DNA of 64,000 nucleotides, from contig DKPJ01000011.1 of assembly GCA_002480085.1 (NCBI GenBank), positions 868,604-932,603 on the forward strand. The letters run 5' to 3'. The notes beneath the pieces are model-generated. The model was not told the origin of the DNA. It made no database searches and was given only the letters and a program-made list of their open reading frames with translations. Source of the DNA: Enterobacteriaceae bacterium UBA7338 (GTDB taxonomy: Bacteria > Pseudomonadota > Gammaproteobacteria > Enterobacterales > Enterobacteriaceae). The position numbers and the translations under genes are program-made. Positions 8,657 through 16,748 of this stretch are shown piece after piece. Each line of letters opens with the position of its first letter. The stretch's first letter is position 1.

Positions 8657-9243
8657 GTGAAGAGCGTTACCAGCAACGACAGCAGCGGGTGAAGGATCGC
8701 GTGGATGCGCGCGTTGCCGCCGCCCAGGATGAACGTGGCATTATTATCGTCTTTACCGGCAACGGCAAAGGCAAAACCACTGCCGCCTTTGGCACTGTGA
8801 CCCGTGCGGTGGGCCACGGCAAAAAAGTGGGCGTGATCCAGTTTATTAAAGGCACCTGGCCCAACGGCGAGCGCAACCTGCTGGAGCCGCACGGCGTGGA
8901 GTTCCAGGTGATGGCCACGGGCTTCACCTGGGATACGCAGAACCGCGAGTCCGATACCGCTGCCTGTCTGGCGGTGTGGGAGCATGCCCAGCGGATGCTG
9001 GCCGATGAGACGCTGGATATGGTGGTGCTGGATGAGCTGACCTACATGGTGGCCTATGACTATCTGCCTTTGGAGAGGGTGCTCAGCGCCCTGCGCGAGC
9101 GTCCGGCCCAGCAGACGGTAATCATTACCGGCCGCGGCTGCCATCGGGATATTCTGGAGCTGGCGGATACGGTGAGCGAGCTGCGCCCGGTCAAGCACGC
9201 CTTCGAGGCTGGCGTGAAGGCGCAGATCGGGATTGATTATTAG
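8653..9243 (+). CDS. btuR: Cob(I)yrinic acid a,c-diamide adenosyltransferase
   Basis: A 196-aa CobA/CobO/BtuR-type ATP:corrinoid adenosyltransferase that attaches the 5'-deoxyadenosyl group to cobalamin precursors or imported cobalamin. The Walker A motif TGNGKGKTT (about residues 36-44) and the conserved VLDELTYM segment are present, and the length equals E. coli BtuR. It overlaps yciK by four bases and is followed by a REP-like element and a hairpin shared with rluB. Intact, with no unusual residues. Confidence 0.97.
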   Translation: MSEERYQQRQQRVKDRVDARVAAAQDERGIIIVFTGNGKGKTTAAFGTVTRAVGHGKKVGVIQFIKGTWPNGERNLLEPHGVEFQVMATGFTWDTQNRESDTAACLAVWEHAQRMLADETLDMVVLDELTYMVAYDYLPLERVLSALRERPAQQTVIITGRGCHRDILELADTVSELRPVKHAFEAGVKAQIGIDY

Positions 9244-9247
9244 CCGT

Positions 9248-9282
9248 TCGTAGGCCGGGCAAGGCAGCGCCGCCGCCCGGCA
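9248..9282. repeat. REP-type palindromic element
   Basis: The stretch GTAGGCCGGGCAAGGC followed by GCCGCCGCCCGGC has the imperfect GC-rich palindrome and GTAGGCCGG signature of enterobacterial REP units. A related copy in the opposite sense occurs at the right end of the window (63938-63967). Confidence 0.7.
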
Positions 9283-9293
9283 TGACAGATCGA

Positions 9294-9316
9294 AAAAGGG
9301 GCCGAGGCCCCTTTTA
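9294..9316. terminator. Bidirectional terminator between btuR and rluB
   Basis: AAAAGGGGCC and GGCCCCTTTT form a GC-rich stem flanked by A and T runs on both strands, between convergent btuR and rluB. It is a typical two-way rho-independent terminator. Confidence 0.85.
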
Positions 9317-10225
9317 TTATGCTTTGCTGTTGCGGGTGCTGGAGCGGCGGTTGCCGCTTGCAGGACGTCCGCTGGCGGGACGCGCGCTGCCGGTCTGGCT
9401 GTGGCGTTTAACCGCCCGGCGGATCTGATTCGCCTTCATGCGACGGCGGTCTTTCTCAACCGCCACCTTGGATTCAGTTTCCGGGGTTAACTCCACCAGC
9501 TCGCGCAGATAGTTAGTCTGGGCCAGATCCAGTTCGGTATAGCCCCCACGAGGCAGCCCTTTCGGCAGCAGGATGTCACCGTAACGGACGCGAATCAGAC
9601 GGCTCACCTGCACGCCAACGGCTTCCCACAGGCGACGCACTTCGCGGTTACGCCCTTCGGTCAGCGTGACGTTGTACCACTGGTTGATACCCTCGCCGCC
9701 GCTGAACTTAATGGTTTTAAACGCGGCCGGACCATCTTCCAGCTGCACGCCCCGGGAGAGATCGCGGATCTTGTTCTCTTCAACCTGGCCAAACACGCGC
9801 ACGGCGTATTCGCGCTCCACTTCACGGCTTGGGTGCATCAGGCGGTTGGCCAGCTCACCGTCGGTGGTGAACAGCAGCAGGCCGCAGGTGTTCACGTCCA
9901 GACGGCCAACGGCAATCCAGCGCGCCCCGCGCAGCTTCGGCAGGCGATCGAACACCGTCGGACGCCCTTCCGGATCGTTACGGGTACAGAGTTCACCTTC
10001 CGGTTTATAGTAGGCCAGCACGCGGCAGATCTGCTCAACGGACTCTTTAACCGAGATAAGATGGCCGTCGATACGAATTTTCAGGCCCGGGATCACCTCA
10101 ACGCGATCGCCCAGGGTAGCGATTTTACCATCGACGCTGACGCGCCCGGCTGCAATGATCGCTTCGATTTCACGGCGGGAGCCGTGGCCAGCGCGGGCCA
10201 GCACTTTTTGTAATTTCTCGCTCAT
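9317..10225 (-). CDS. rluB: 23S rRNA pseudouridine(2605) synthase RluB
   Basis: A 302-aa RsuA-family pseudouridine synthase that modifies U2605 of 23S rRNA. It has an N-terminal S4 RNA-binding domain (about residues 3-60), the catalytic GRLDVNTCGLLLFT motif with the aspartate near residue 110, and a basic, Ser/Arg-rich C-terminal tail (PASGRPASGNRRS) a little longer than in E. coli. The start at 10225 (MSEKLQKVLA) has AAGGAACC upstream. The frame is open 36 codons further upstream, but that part is not family-like. Monocistronic. Confidence 0.96.
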   Translation of the reverse strand: MSEKLQKVLARAGHGSRREIEAIIAAGRVSVDGKIATLGDRVEVIPGLKIRIDGHLISVKESVEQICRVLAYYKPEGELCTRNDPEGRPTVFDRLPKLRGARWIAVGRLDVNTCGLLLFTTDGELANRLMHPSREVEREYAVRVFGQVEENKIRDLSRGVQLEDGPAAFKTIKFSGGEGINQWYNVTLTEGRNREVRRLWEAVGVQVSRLIRVRYGDILLPKGLPRGGYTELDLAQTNYLRELVELTPETESKVAVEKDRRRMKANQIRRAVKRHSQTGSARPASGRPASGNRRSSTRNSKA

Positions 10226-10434
10226 GGCGGTTCCTTCAGGTGTCGCCTTCACAGGCGTCTGGTATGCTTTCGAAAACAACAGGTTAATATAAAATATCGT
10301 AACCCACTGTCCTATAAATACTTTTTGCTTCAATGAGTGCCAAAACCTATGCCGTAATAACTGTCATAGCTGAGACACGCCTGCAAATGTGGTGGGACAT
10401 ACTACACCAACTTGAAAATGATTGCTTCCTCACA

Positions 10435-10491
10435 TTGCCCCCGATCATATTGTATGTAAAATAATCAGACATTGTTGAGAAAGGAGGTGTT
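10435..10491 (+). promoter_or_regulatory. Candidate promoter and strong ribosome site for the DUF4225-like gene
   Basis: TTGCCC (10435-10440) and TAAAAT (10457-10462) are spaced 16 bp apart, and AAAGGAGGTGTT stands directly before the ATG. The match to sigma-70 is moderate. The whole 10226-10491 gap is AT-rich and holds no other gene. Confidence 0.4.
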
Positions 10492-11301
10492 ATGGATATC
10501 GCATTGCTTAACAGGGGTCAGAACAGGACATGGCCAAATACTATGGTGAATCTGGAAGCCCGAAAACTTGTGGAAACAGCAAATCGGCTATCAGCATTTT
10601 ATCTACATGACGGCCTTACACGAATCAAGTTTGTCGAGGAGATAAAGCAGGTCGTCGAAAAGGAATTTGCAGCAGCACGTCGGGCCAAAACAGACGAGGA
10701 ATGCATGGTATGCATCAAAAATCTGCGTGCTGAAGCAGATAATTTGCTTGAGCAAGAGCATTTCTTAAGAACCAAGTCCGCACAGCTTTACGCGAAGATA
10801 GAATTTGTCCGAGAAAATAATAAAATCGTTGGTTATGTGATATCAGCTGTAAATGTGGTTCTATCAGGCGTAGTTCTTTTTGGCGGCTTTATGATGTTAT
10901 CCACCATGGGGCCGATTGGGATGCTGGCCGGGGCAGTCTTGATTGCCGATGGAATGAACGGATTGACGAAAGAAGTGCTTAACTTTGATCAGCCAGCAGG
11001 ACATAAACCTTCACAAGGTATTATTGCTGACTCCGCGATGCATACAGCCAAGTTTATGGGGTTTAATCCTAACACGGGCTTGGCTTTCTATAATGGTGTT
11101 ACTCTTGGTGCCAGTGTGTACAGCATAGTTGGCCTCGCTCGCAAAACCGGAGCCTGGAGATTATTCCGCTGGCTTCCTCACGATTACTATCGCGAAGTCA
11201 GCAGAATGAGCACTCCCAAGCTAACAATGAAGATTGTTGGTTATGGTCTTAAAGCAAAAGTGATTTTCGACCTTTTAACAACAGAAAATAGAGCCAGTTA
11301 A
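10492..11301 (+). CDS. DUF4225-like membrane-active protein, unknown function
   Basis: A 269-aa protein with no counterpart at this locus in E. coli. The N-terminal 110 residues are polar and helical with many Lys and Glu. Two adjacent hydrophobic segments follow (about 113-136, VGYVISAVNVVLSGVVLFGG, and 138-158, with GPIGMLAGAVLIADG), then a mixed C-terminal region with GHKPSQGIIADSAMHTAKF and GLAFYNGVTLGASVY. This glycine-rich hydrophobic hairpin next to a conserved small-residue region resembles what I remember of DUF4225 proteins, but I could not search. It is visibly AT-richer than its neighbours, and its stop codon is shared with the convergent gene. A pore-forming toxin paired with an immunity protein is one hypothesis; an envelope stress protein is another. 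Confidence 0.7.
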   Translation: MDIALLNRGQNRTWPNTMVNLEARKLVETANRLSAFYLHDGLTRIKFVEEIKQVVEKEFAAARRAKTDEECMVCIKNLRAEADNLLEQEHFLRTKSAQLYAKIEFVRENNKIVGYVISAVNVVLSGVVLFGGFMMLSTMGPIGMLAGAVLIADGMNGLTKEVLNFDQPAGHKPSQGIIADSAMHTAKFMGFNPNTGLAFYNGVTLGASVYSIVGLARKTGAWRLFRWLPHDYYREVSRMSTPKLTMKIVGYGLKAKVIFDLLTTENRAS

Positions 11302-11612
11302 TCCTTGGCGGTTTTGCTGTAACGCCAGGATTTATAGGAAATTACCGGAGGCTGTGCGAAAGACATAATGGCAATCCCAAAGATCATCGCCAGCCCCCAT
11401 GCCATCGCTCTATCAGGTGAGCTGAAGACGACAAGTAGCAGCAGGATAAACACACACACACAAACTACCCCCGCCAGAGTAACAAACCGTCTAGCGAGGT
11501 CATTTATGGCCTCTCCGAGCGTTCCTCCATATCTATCAATATTGCTTTTTATCTTCTGCAATTCAGGCTGCGTAAACCCAGAACGCAACAAAGCCTCATC
11601 AGTAACAACCAT
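11298..11612 (-). CDS. Small two-helix membrane protein, possible partner of the DUF4225-like gene
   Basis: A 104-aa protein with a soluble N-terminal 40 residues (LQKIKSNIDRYGGTLGEAIN) and two membrane helices (about 45-67 and 72-92, with CVCVFILLLLVVF and AMIFGIAIMSF). It has its own ribosome site (AGAGGACAAT) and its own promoter candidate. It is convergent with the DUF4225-like gene, and the two overlap in the palindrome TTAA that supplies both stop codons. I do not recognise the family. The pairing of a hydrophobic-hairpin protein with a small multi-helix membrane protein resembles colicin/immunity pairs, but that is inference only. Confidence 0.65.
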   Translation of the reverse strand: MVVTDEALLRSGFTQPELQKIKSNIDRYGGTLGEAINDLARRFVTLAGVVCVCVFILLLLVVFSSPDRAMAWGLAMIFGIAIMSFAQPPVISYKSWRYSKTAKD

Positions 11613-11645
11613 ATTGTCCTCTCAGTGTTTCTGAACTGGTAACTA

Positions 11646-11673
11646 AATATACAATTATGCCGATGAGTTTCAA
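11646..11673 (-). promoter_or_regulatory. Promoter candidate for the small membrane protein
   Basis: On the minus strand TTGAAA (complement of 11668-11673) and TATATT (complement of 11646-11651) are spaced 16 bp apart and sit 34 bases ahead of the ATG at 11612. A separate promoter would allow expression independent of the convergent gene. Confidence 0.5.
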
Positions 11674-11743
11674 AGCCTACCGTTAAAGCCTACTGAGTCA
11701 GACATAATGTTAAGAGGACATAACGCCCTCTCCTGTTTTATCG

Positions 11744-11778
11744 CACCGGGAGGCATCGCTTAGCTATATCGCCCGGTG
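11744..11778. repeat. Inverted repeat downstream of yciO
   Basis: CACCGGG (11744-11750) and CCCGGTG (11772-11778) form a 7-bp stem with a 21-base loop. It could be a degenerate REP unit or a transcript end for yciO; no T run follows. Confidence 0.4.
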
Positions 11779-11808
11779 ACACCGTCGTTAGCCATAGTGG
11801 TCAAGCCC

Positions 11809-12429
11809 CTACAGGAACGGCGTCACATCACCTACGCCCTCGCGGATCACTTCCGGCGAGCTATCGGTCAGGTCAACCACCGTGGTGGGCTGCTGTCCGA
11901 GATAGCCGCCGTGAATGATTAAATCGACGTGCTTCTCCAGACGGTCCTTAATCTCTTCCGGATCGGATTCGGTAAACTCGCTGCCGGGGAGCATGAGTGA
12001 AGTAGAGAGCATCGGTTCGCCCAGCGTCTCCAGCAGTGCCAGAGCGATGGGATTGGACGGCACGCGCAGGCCGATGGTTTTACGCTTCTCCTGCAGCAGA
12101 CGGCGCGGCACCTCTTTGGTTCCCTTAAGGATAAAGGTGTAGTTGCCCGGCGTATTGTTCTTAATCAGGCGGAACGCCACGTTATCCACAAAGGCATAGG
12201 TCGAAAGCTCGGAGAGATCCCTGCAGACCAGGGTGAAGTTGTGGCCGTCCGGCAGCTGACGAATGCGGGAGATACGCTCCATCGCCCCTTTATCTTCGAT
12301 TTTACACCCCAGCGCGTAGCCGGAGTCGGTGGGATAGACGATCACCCCGCCCTTACGCACAATCTCCACCGCCTGGTTAATCAGGCGCGGCTGGGGATTA
12401 TCCGGATGCACATAAAAAAACTGACTCAT
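11809..12429 (-). CDS. yciO: Sua5/YciO/YrdC family protein YciO
   Basis: A 206-aa protein with the Sua5/YrdC fold, related to threonylcarbamoyl-AMP synthases for tRNA t6A, although E. coli YciO does not substitute for YrdC in vivo. The family motif GGVIVYPTDSGYALGC lies at about residues 27-42, and SNPIALALLE and STSLMLPG follow in the expected order. Length equals E. coli YciO. Its start overlaps the end of rnm by four bases, so the two are one transcript. Confidence 0.95.
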   Translation of the reverse strand: MSQFFYVHPDNPQPRLINQAVEIVRKGGVIVYPTDSGYALGCKIEDKGAMERISRIRQLPDGHNFTLVCRDLSELSTYAFVDNVAFRLIKNNTPGNYTFILKGTKEVPRRLLQEKRKTIGLRVPSNPIALALLETLGEPMLSTSLMLPGSEFTESDPEEIKDRLEKHVDLIIHGGYLGQQPTTVVDLTDSSPEVIREGVGDVTPFL

Positions 12430-13304
12430 ACTTCCCTCTCAATATGTTGAGGCTGTTCCCACAGCTGCCATACCCCTTCCACCCCTGCGGGTAGCCACAG
12501 TTTGCGGCCCAGTTCTATCCACGGGCAGGGCTGATGAAAGTCCGATCCCTGCGACGCCATGAGACCAAACTGTTGCGCATACGCAGCAAGCTGGGTGCGC
12601 TCGTTAGGAGCCTGCTGGCATTGCGCGACTTCCATTGCATCACCGCCCTGTTCGGCAAAGTGTGCCAGCAGCCTTTTCAGCCATTTAGCGCTCAGGTCGT
12701 AGCGCCCGGGATGGGCTACTACCGCCTTACCGCCAGAATGATGAATCACATCAATAGCTTGTTTTATTGTACACCACTGGGGCGGAACGTATCCGGTTTT
12801 ACCGCGCGCCAGATACTTTTTAAACACCCCCGCCACGTCGCTGGCTTTGCCACTCTCAACGAGGAAGCGGGCAAAGTGGCCGCGGGTTACCGCTCCGCCG
12901 TTGGCGAGGCGCAGCGCCCCTTCCCATGCGCCGGGGACGTGAGCCTTCTCGAGGCGCTCGCCAATCTGCATGGCGCGCTGCTGACGTCGGGCCTTCTGCT
13001 CCTCAAGCAGCGTCACCATCGCCGGATGCTCAATGTCGATATTCAGACCGACAATGTGAATCTCGTGATTCTCCCAGAGGGTAGAGATCTCCACGCCGTT
13101 AATCAGCGTCAGGTCCAGCCCAGCGCGCAGGATCTCAGCCTGGGCGGCAGGAATGGCGGCGGTCGAGTCGTGATCGGTGATCGCCAGCGTGCCGACGCGC
13201 ATCTCAACCGCGCGATGGACCAGTTCTTCCGGGGAGAGCAAGCCGTCTGAGGCCTGAGTGTGAGAGTGAAGGTCGTAAATAATGGCGTAGTTCGTGTCGC
13301 TCAA
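12426..13304 (-). CDS. rnm: RNase AM, 5'-3' exoribonuclease (PHP domain)
   Basis: A 292-aa PHP-domain phosphoesterase (formerly YciV/TrpH). The E. coli protein is a 5'-3' exonuclease that trims rRNA 5' ends and acts on 3',5'-bisphosphonucleotides. The metal-binding motifs DLHSHTQASDG and ITDHDS near the N terminus, AHPGRY, and GSDFH near the C terminus are present. The best start is TTG at 13304 (LSDTNYA), preceded by ACGGGAG and giving the family length; the upstream extension is not family-like. It is divergent from the trp operon and overlaps yciO. Confidence 0.93.
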   Translation of the reverse strand: MSDTNYAIIYDLHSHTQASDGLLSPEELVHRAVEMRVGTLAITDHDSTAAIPAAQAEILRAGLDLTLINGVEISTLWENHEIHIVGLNIDIEHPAMVTLLEEQKARRQQRAMQIGERLEKAHVPGAWEGALRLANGGAVTRGHFARFLVESGKASDVAGVFKKYLARGKTGYVPPQWCTIKQAIDVIHHSGGKAVVAHPGRYDLSAKWLKRLLAHFAEQGGDAMEVAQCQQAPNERTQLAAYAQQFGLMASQGSDFHQPCPWIELGRKLWLPAGVEGVWQLWEQPQHIEREV

Positions 13305-13377
13305 AGCGGCTCCCGTAGGGTATATCTCATTTAGCGCCCTATCATAACGGTTACGCTGCAAATTCTGAAATCAGGGG

Positions 13378-13412
13378 TTGACTTTATTCGCTTGAACCAG
13401 TTAACTAGTACG
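13378..13412 (+). promoter_or_regulatory. trp promoter and TrpR operator
   Basis: TTGACT (13378-13383) and TTAACT (13401-13406) are spaced 17 bp apart. The -10 region overlaps the near-palindrome CCAGTTAACTAGTAC, which matches the TrpR operator core in related bacteria. Repressor with bound tryptophan would therefore block polymerase directly. Confidence 0.92.
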
Positions 13413-13439
13413 CAAGTTCACACAACGAGGTATCTGAAA

Positions 13440-13484
13440 ATGTTCAAACACTCTACGCTTATCCGCTGGTGGCACTCCTCCTGA
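13440..13484 (+). CDS. trpL: trp operon leader peptide TrpL
   Basis: A 14-aa leader peptide, MFKHSTLIRWWHSS, with two adjacent tryptophan codons (TGGTGG). Ribosome stalling there when tryptophanyl-tRNA is scarce would favour the antiterminator. It follows GAGG at a spacing of nine. The sequence differs from the E. coli leader except for the Trp pair and the length, which is usual because only the Trp codons are under selection. It is followed by the attenuator hairpin before trpE. Confidence 0.92.
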   Translation: MFKHSTLIRWWHSS

Positions 13485-13530
13485 AAACGGGCGGTGAGCG
13501 AGCGTTTGCCTTACGCAGACAGATACCCCG

Positions 13531-13557
13531 GCCCGCCAACTGAGCGGGCTTTTTTTT
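13531..13557 (+). terminator. trp attenuator
   Basis: GCCCGC (13531-13536) pairs with GCGGGC (13544-13549) and is followed by eight T. It lies 46 bases after trpL and 30 bases before trpE, the standard place for the intrinsic attenuator terminator. Confidence 0.95.
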
Positions 13558-13587
13558 GAACAGAATAATGACCGGATGAGAATGACT

Positions 13588-15150
13588 ATGCCAATGCCAA
13601 AACCTGCACTACAGCTTCTCACAGACCACGCTGCGTACCGGGAGAACCCGACCGCCCTGTTCCATCAGCTGTGTGCGGATCGCCCGGCAACGCTGCTGCT
13701 GGAATCTGCCGATATCGACAGTAAGGACGATCTCAAGAGCCTGCTGCTGGTAGACAGCGCACTGCGCATTACCGCCTTAGGTGACACTGTCACTATTCAG
13801 GCGCTGACGGCTAACGGCGCGTCGCTGCTGCCGCTGCTGGATGCCGCCCTGCCCGCTGGAGTCGAGAATATCGCCCGCCCGGATGGCCGCGTGCTGCACT
13901 TTCCGCCGGTCAGCAACCTGCTGGACGAGGACGCTCGCCTCTGCTCTCTGTCAGTTTTCGATGCTTTTCGCCTGCTGCAGGAGCTGGTTACCGTTCCGGC
14001 CGAAGAGCGGGAGGCGATGTTCTTCGGCGGCCTCTTCGCCTACGACCTGGTAGCCGGTTTTGAGGATCTGCCTGCGCTGGCACAGGAGAATGGCTGCCCG
14101 GACTTCTGCTTCTACCTGGCCGAAACGCTGCTGGTTATCGATCACCAGCAGCAGCAGACCCGTATTCAGGCGAGCCTTTTTACTCCTTCCGACGCTGAGC
14201 AACAGCGTCTGACCCAGCGCATCGGTGAGCTTCGCCAGCAGCTTAGCCAGCCTCCCGCGCCGCTGCCGGTAGAGACCGTGGCGTCCATGCGCTGCGAATG
14301 CAATCAGAGCGACGAGGAGTTTGGTGCGGTCGTACGCGAGATGCAAAAAGCCATTCGCGCCGGGGAGATCTTCCAGGTCGTGCCGTCCCGCCGCTTCTCA
14401 TTGCCCTGCCCGTCACCGCTGGCGGCCTATGACGTGCTGAAGAAGAGCAACCCCAGCCCCTACATGTTCTTTATGCAGGATAATGATTTCACCCTGTTCG
14501 GCGCGTCACCTGAAAGCTCGCTGAAGTACGATGCGCAGTCGCGCCAGATTGAGATCTACCCGATTGCCGGGACGCGCCCACGCGGTCGCCGGGCCGACGG
14601 CTCGCTGGATCGCGATCTCGACAGCCGCATCGAGCTGGAGATGCGTACCGACCATAAAGAGCTTTCCGAGCACCTGATGCTGGTTGACCTCGCCCGCAAC
14701 GACCTGGCCCGCATCTGTACTCCAGGCAGCCGCTACGTCGCCGACCTGACCAAGGTCGATCGCTACTCGTTTGTGATGCACCTGGTCTCCCGCGTGGTGG
14801 GCGAGCTGCGCAGCGATCTCGACGTGCTCCACGCCTACCGGGCGTGTATGAATATGGGCACCCTGAGCGGTGCGCCAAAGGTTCGCGCCATGCAGCTTAT
14901 CGCCCAGGCGGAAGGCACCCGTCGCGGCAGCTACGGCGGCGCGGTGGGCTACTTCACTGCCCACGGCGATCTCGATACCTGCATCGTGATCCGCTCCGCC
15001 TACGTTGAAAACGGTGTCGCCACCGTTCAGGCGGGCGCTGGCGTGGTGCTGGACTCTGTTCCGCAGTCTGAAGCCGATGAAACCCGCAACAAAGCCCGCG
15101 CGGTCCTGCGCGCCATTGCCACTGCACACCACGCTCAGGAGACGTTCTGA
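13588..15150 (+). CDS. trpE: Anthranilate synthase component I
   Basis: A 520-aa chorismate-binding subunit that, with the TrpG domain of TrpD, makes anthranilate from chorismate and glutamine. The feedback-inhibition site LLESADID (serine near residue 40) and the catalytic C-terminal block (GTRPRGRR, ELMLVDLARNDL-type core, GAPKVRAMQ, RRGSYGGAVGY) are present. Four ATG codons lie within 20 bases at the start; the one at 13588 gives exactly the E. coli length and has GAGA at a workable spacing. It is the first structural gene of trp, and its stop overlaps the trpD start by one base (TGATG). Confidence 0.97.
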   Translation: MPMPKPALQLLTDHAAYRENPTALFHQLCADRPATLLLESADIDSKDDLKSLLLVDSALRITALGDTVTIQALTANGASLLPLLDAALPAGVENIARPDGRVLHFPPVSNLLDEDARLCSLSVFDAFRLLQELVTVPAEEREAMFFGGLFAYDLVAGFEDLPALAQENGCPDFCFYLAETLLVIDHQQQQTRIQASLFTPSDAEQQRLTQRIGELRQQLSQPPAPLPVETVASMRCECNQSDEEFGAVVREMQKAIRAGEIFQVVPSRRFSLPCPSPLAAYDVLKKSNPSPYMFFMQDNDFTLFGASPESSLKYDAQSRQIEIYPIAGTRPRGRRADGSLDRDLDSRIELEMRTDHKELSEHLMLVDLARNDLARICTPGSRYVADLTKVDRYSFVMHLVSRVVGELRSDLDVLHAYRACMNMGTLSGAPKVRAMQLIAQAEGTRRGSYGGAVGYFTAHGDLDTCIVIRSAYVENGVATVQAGAGVVLDSVPQSEADETRNKARAVLRAIATAHHAQETF

Positions 15151-16745
15151 TGGCTGACATTCTGCTGCTCGATAATATTGATTCTTTTACCTATAACCTT
15201 GCCGATCAGCTGCGCGCCAGCGGCCACAACGTGGTGATCTACCGCAACCATGTACCCGCCCAGACGCTCATTGACCGCCTGGCGACCATGGAAAACCCGG
15301 TTCTGATGCTCTCTCCGGGTCCCGGCGCGCCCTCTGAAGCGGGCTGTATGCCTGAGTTGCTGACCCGCATGCGCGGCAAGCTGCCGATCATTGGTATCTG
15401 CCTCGGCCATCAGGCGATTGTCGAAGCCTACGGTGGCTACGTCGGCCAGGCGGGCGAGATCCTGCACGGTAAAGCGTCGAACATTGAACATGACGGCCAG
15501 GCGATGTTTGCCGGGCTAAGTAACCCGCTGCCGGTGGCGCGCTATCACTCGCTGGTGGGCAGCAACGTGCCGGCCGGGCTGACCATCAATGCCCACTTCA
15601 ACGGCATGGTGATGGCGGTGCGTCACGACGCCGACCGCGTCTGCGGCTTCCAGTTCCATCCGGAGTCCATTCTGACTACGCAGGGCGCGCGCCTGCTGGA
15701 GCAGACCCTGGCCTGGGCGCAGCAGAAGCTGGCGCAGAGCAACACCCTGCAGCCGATCCTGGAGAAACTCTATCAGGCGCAGACGCTCAGCCAGCAGGAG
15801 AGCCACCAGCTCTTCTCGGCGGTGGTGCGCGGCGAACTGAAGCCGGAGCAGCTGGCGGCGGCGCTGGTGAGCATGAAAATTCGCGGCGAGCATCCCAACG
15901 AGATCGCCGGGGCGGCCACCGCGCTGCTGGAGAACGCGGCCCCCTTCCCGCGTCCGGACTATGCCTTTGCCGATATCGTTGGCACCGGCGGCGACGGCAG
16001 CAACAGCATCAATATCTCTACCGCCAGCGCCTTTGTTGCCGCCGCCTGCGGCCTGAAGGTGGCGAAGCACGGCAACCGCAGCGTCTCAAGCCGCTCCGGT
16101 TCGTCGGATCTGCTGGCGGCGTTCGGCATCAATCTCGATATGAACGCGGATAAGTCCCGTACCGCGCTGGACGAGCTGGGGGTCTGCTTCCTCTTTGCGC
16201 CGAAATATCACACCGGGTTCCGCCACGCGATGCCGGTGCGCCAGCAGCTCAAGACCCGCACCCTGTTCAACGTGCTGGGGCCGCTGATTAACCCGGCCCA
16301 TCCGCCGCTGGCGCTGATTGGCGTTTATAGCCCGGAGCTGGTGCTGCCGATTGCCGAGACGCTGCGCGTGCTGGGCTACCGGCGAGCAGCGGTGGTGCAC
16401 AGCGGCGGCATGGATGAAGTCTCTCTGCACGCACCGACGCTGGTTGCCGAGCTGAACAACGGGGATATCAGCAGCTACCAGCTGGAGGCCGCCGACTTTG
16501 GCCTGACGCCCTATCGCCAGGAGGCGCTGGCGGGCGGCACGCCGGAAGAAAACCGTGACATTTTAACGCGCTTACTACAAGGTAAAGGTGAAGCCGCCCA
16601 CGAGGCCGCCGTCGCGGCAAACGTGGCGATGCTGATGCGTCTGCATGGGGAAGAGGATCTGCGGGCCAATGCGCAAAGGGTTCTGGAGGTACTGCGCAGC
16701 GGTGCTGCCTATGACAAAGTCACCGCACTTGCGGCAAGAGGATAA
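15150..16745 (+). CDS. trpD: Bifunctional anthranilate synthase glutamine amidotransferase / anthranilate phosphoribosyltransferase
   Basis: A 531-aa natural fusion. Residues 1-195 are a class I glutamine amidotransferase (TrpG) with GICLGHQAIVEAYGG (catalytic Cys near 84) and FQFHPESI (catalytic His/Glu). Residues about 200-531 are the phosphoribosyltransferase that converts anthranilate to phosphoribosyl anthranilate, with the PRPP-binding GTGGDGSNSINIS. The fusion is typical of enterobacteria. It is translationally coupled to trpE by a one-base overlap and lies three bases before trpC. Confidence 0.98.
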   Translation: MADILLLDNIDSFTYNLADQLRASGHNVVIYRNHVPAQTLIDRLATMENPVLMLSPGPGAPSEAGCMPELLTRMRGKLPIIGICLGHQAIVEAYGGYVGQAGEILHGKASNIEHDGQAMFAGLSNPLPVARYHSLVGSNVPAGLTINAHFNGMVMAVRHDADRVCGFQFHPESILTTQGARLLEQTLAWAQQKLAQSNTLQPILEKLYQAQTLSQQESHQLFSAVVRGELKPEQLAAALVSMKIRGEHPNEIAGAATALLENAAPFPRPDYAFADIVGTGGDGSNSINISTASAFVAAACGLKVAKHGNRSVSSRSGSSDLLAAFGINLDMNADKSRTALDELGVCFLFAPKYHTGFRHAMPVRQQLKTRTLFNVLGPLINPAHPPLALIGVYSPELVLPIAETLRVLGYRRAAVVHSGGMDEVSLHAPTLVAELNNGDISSYQLEAADFGLTPYRQEALAGGTPEENRDILTRLLQGKGEAAHEAAVAANVAMLMRLHGEEDLRANAQRVLEVLRSGAAYDKVTALAARG

Positions 16746-16748
16746 GTA

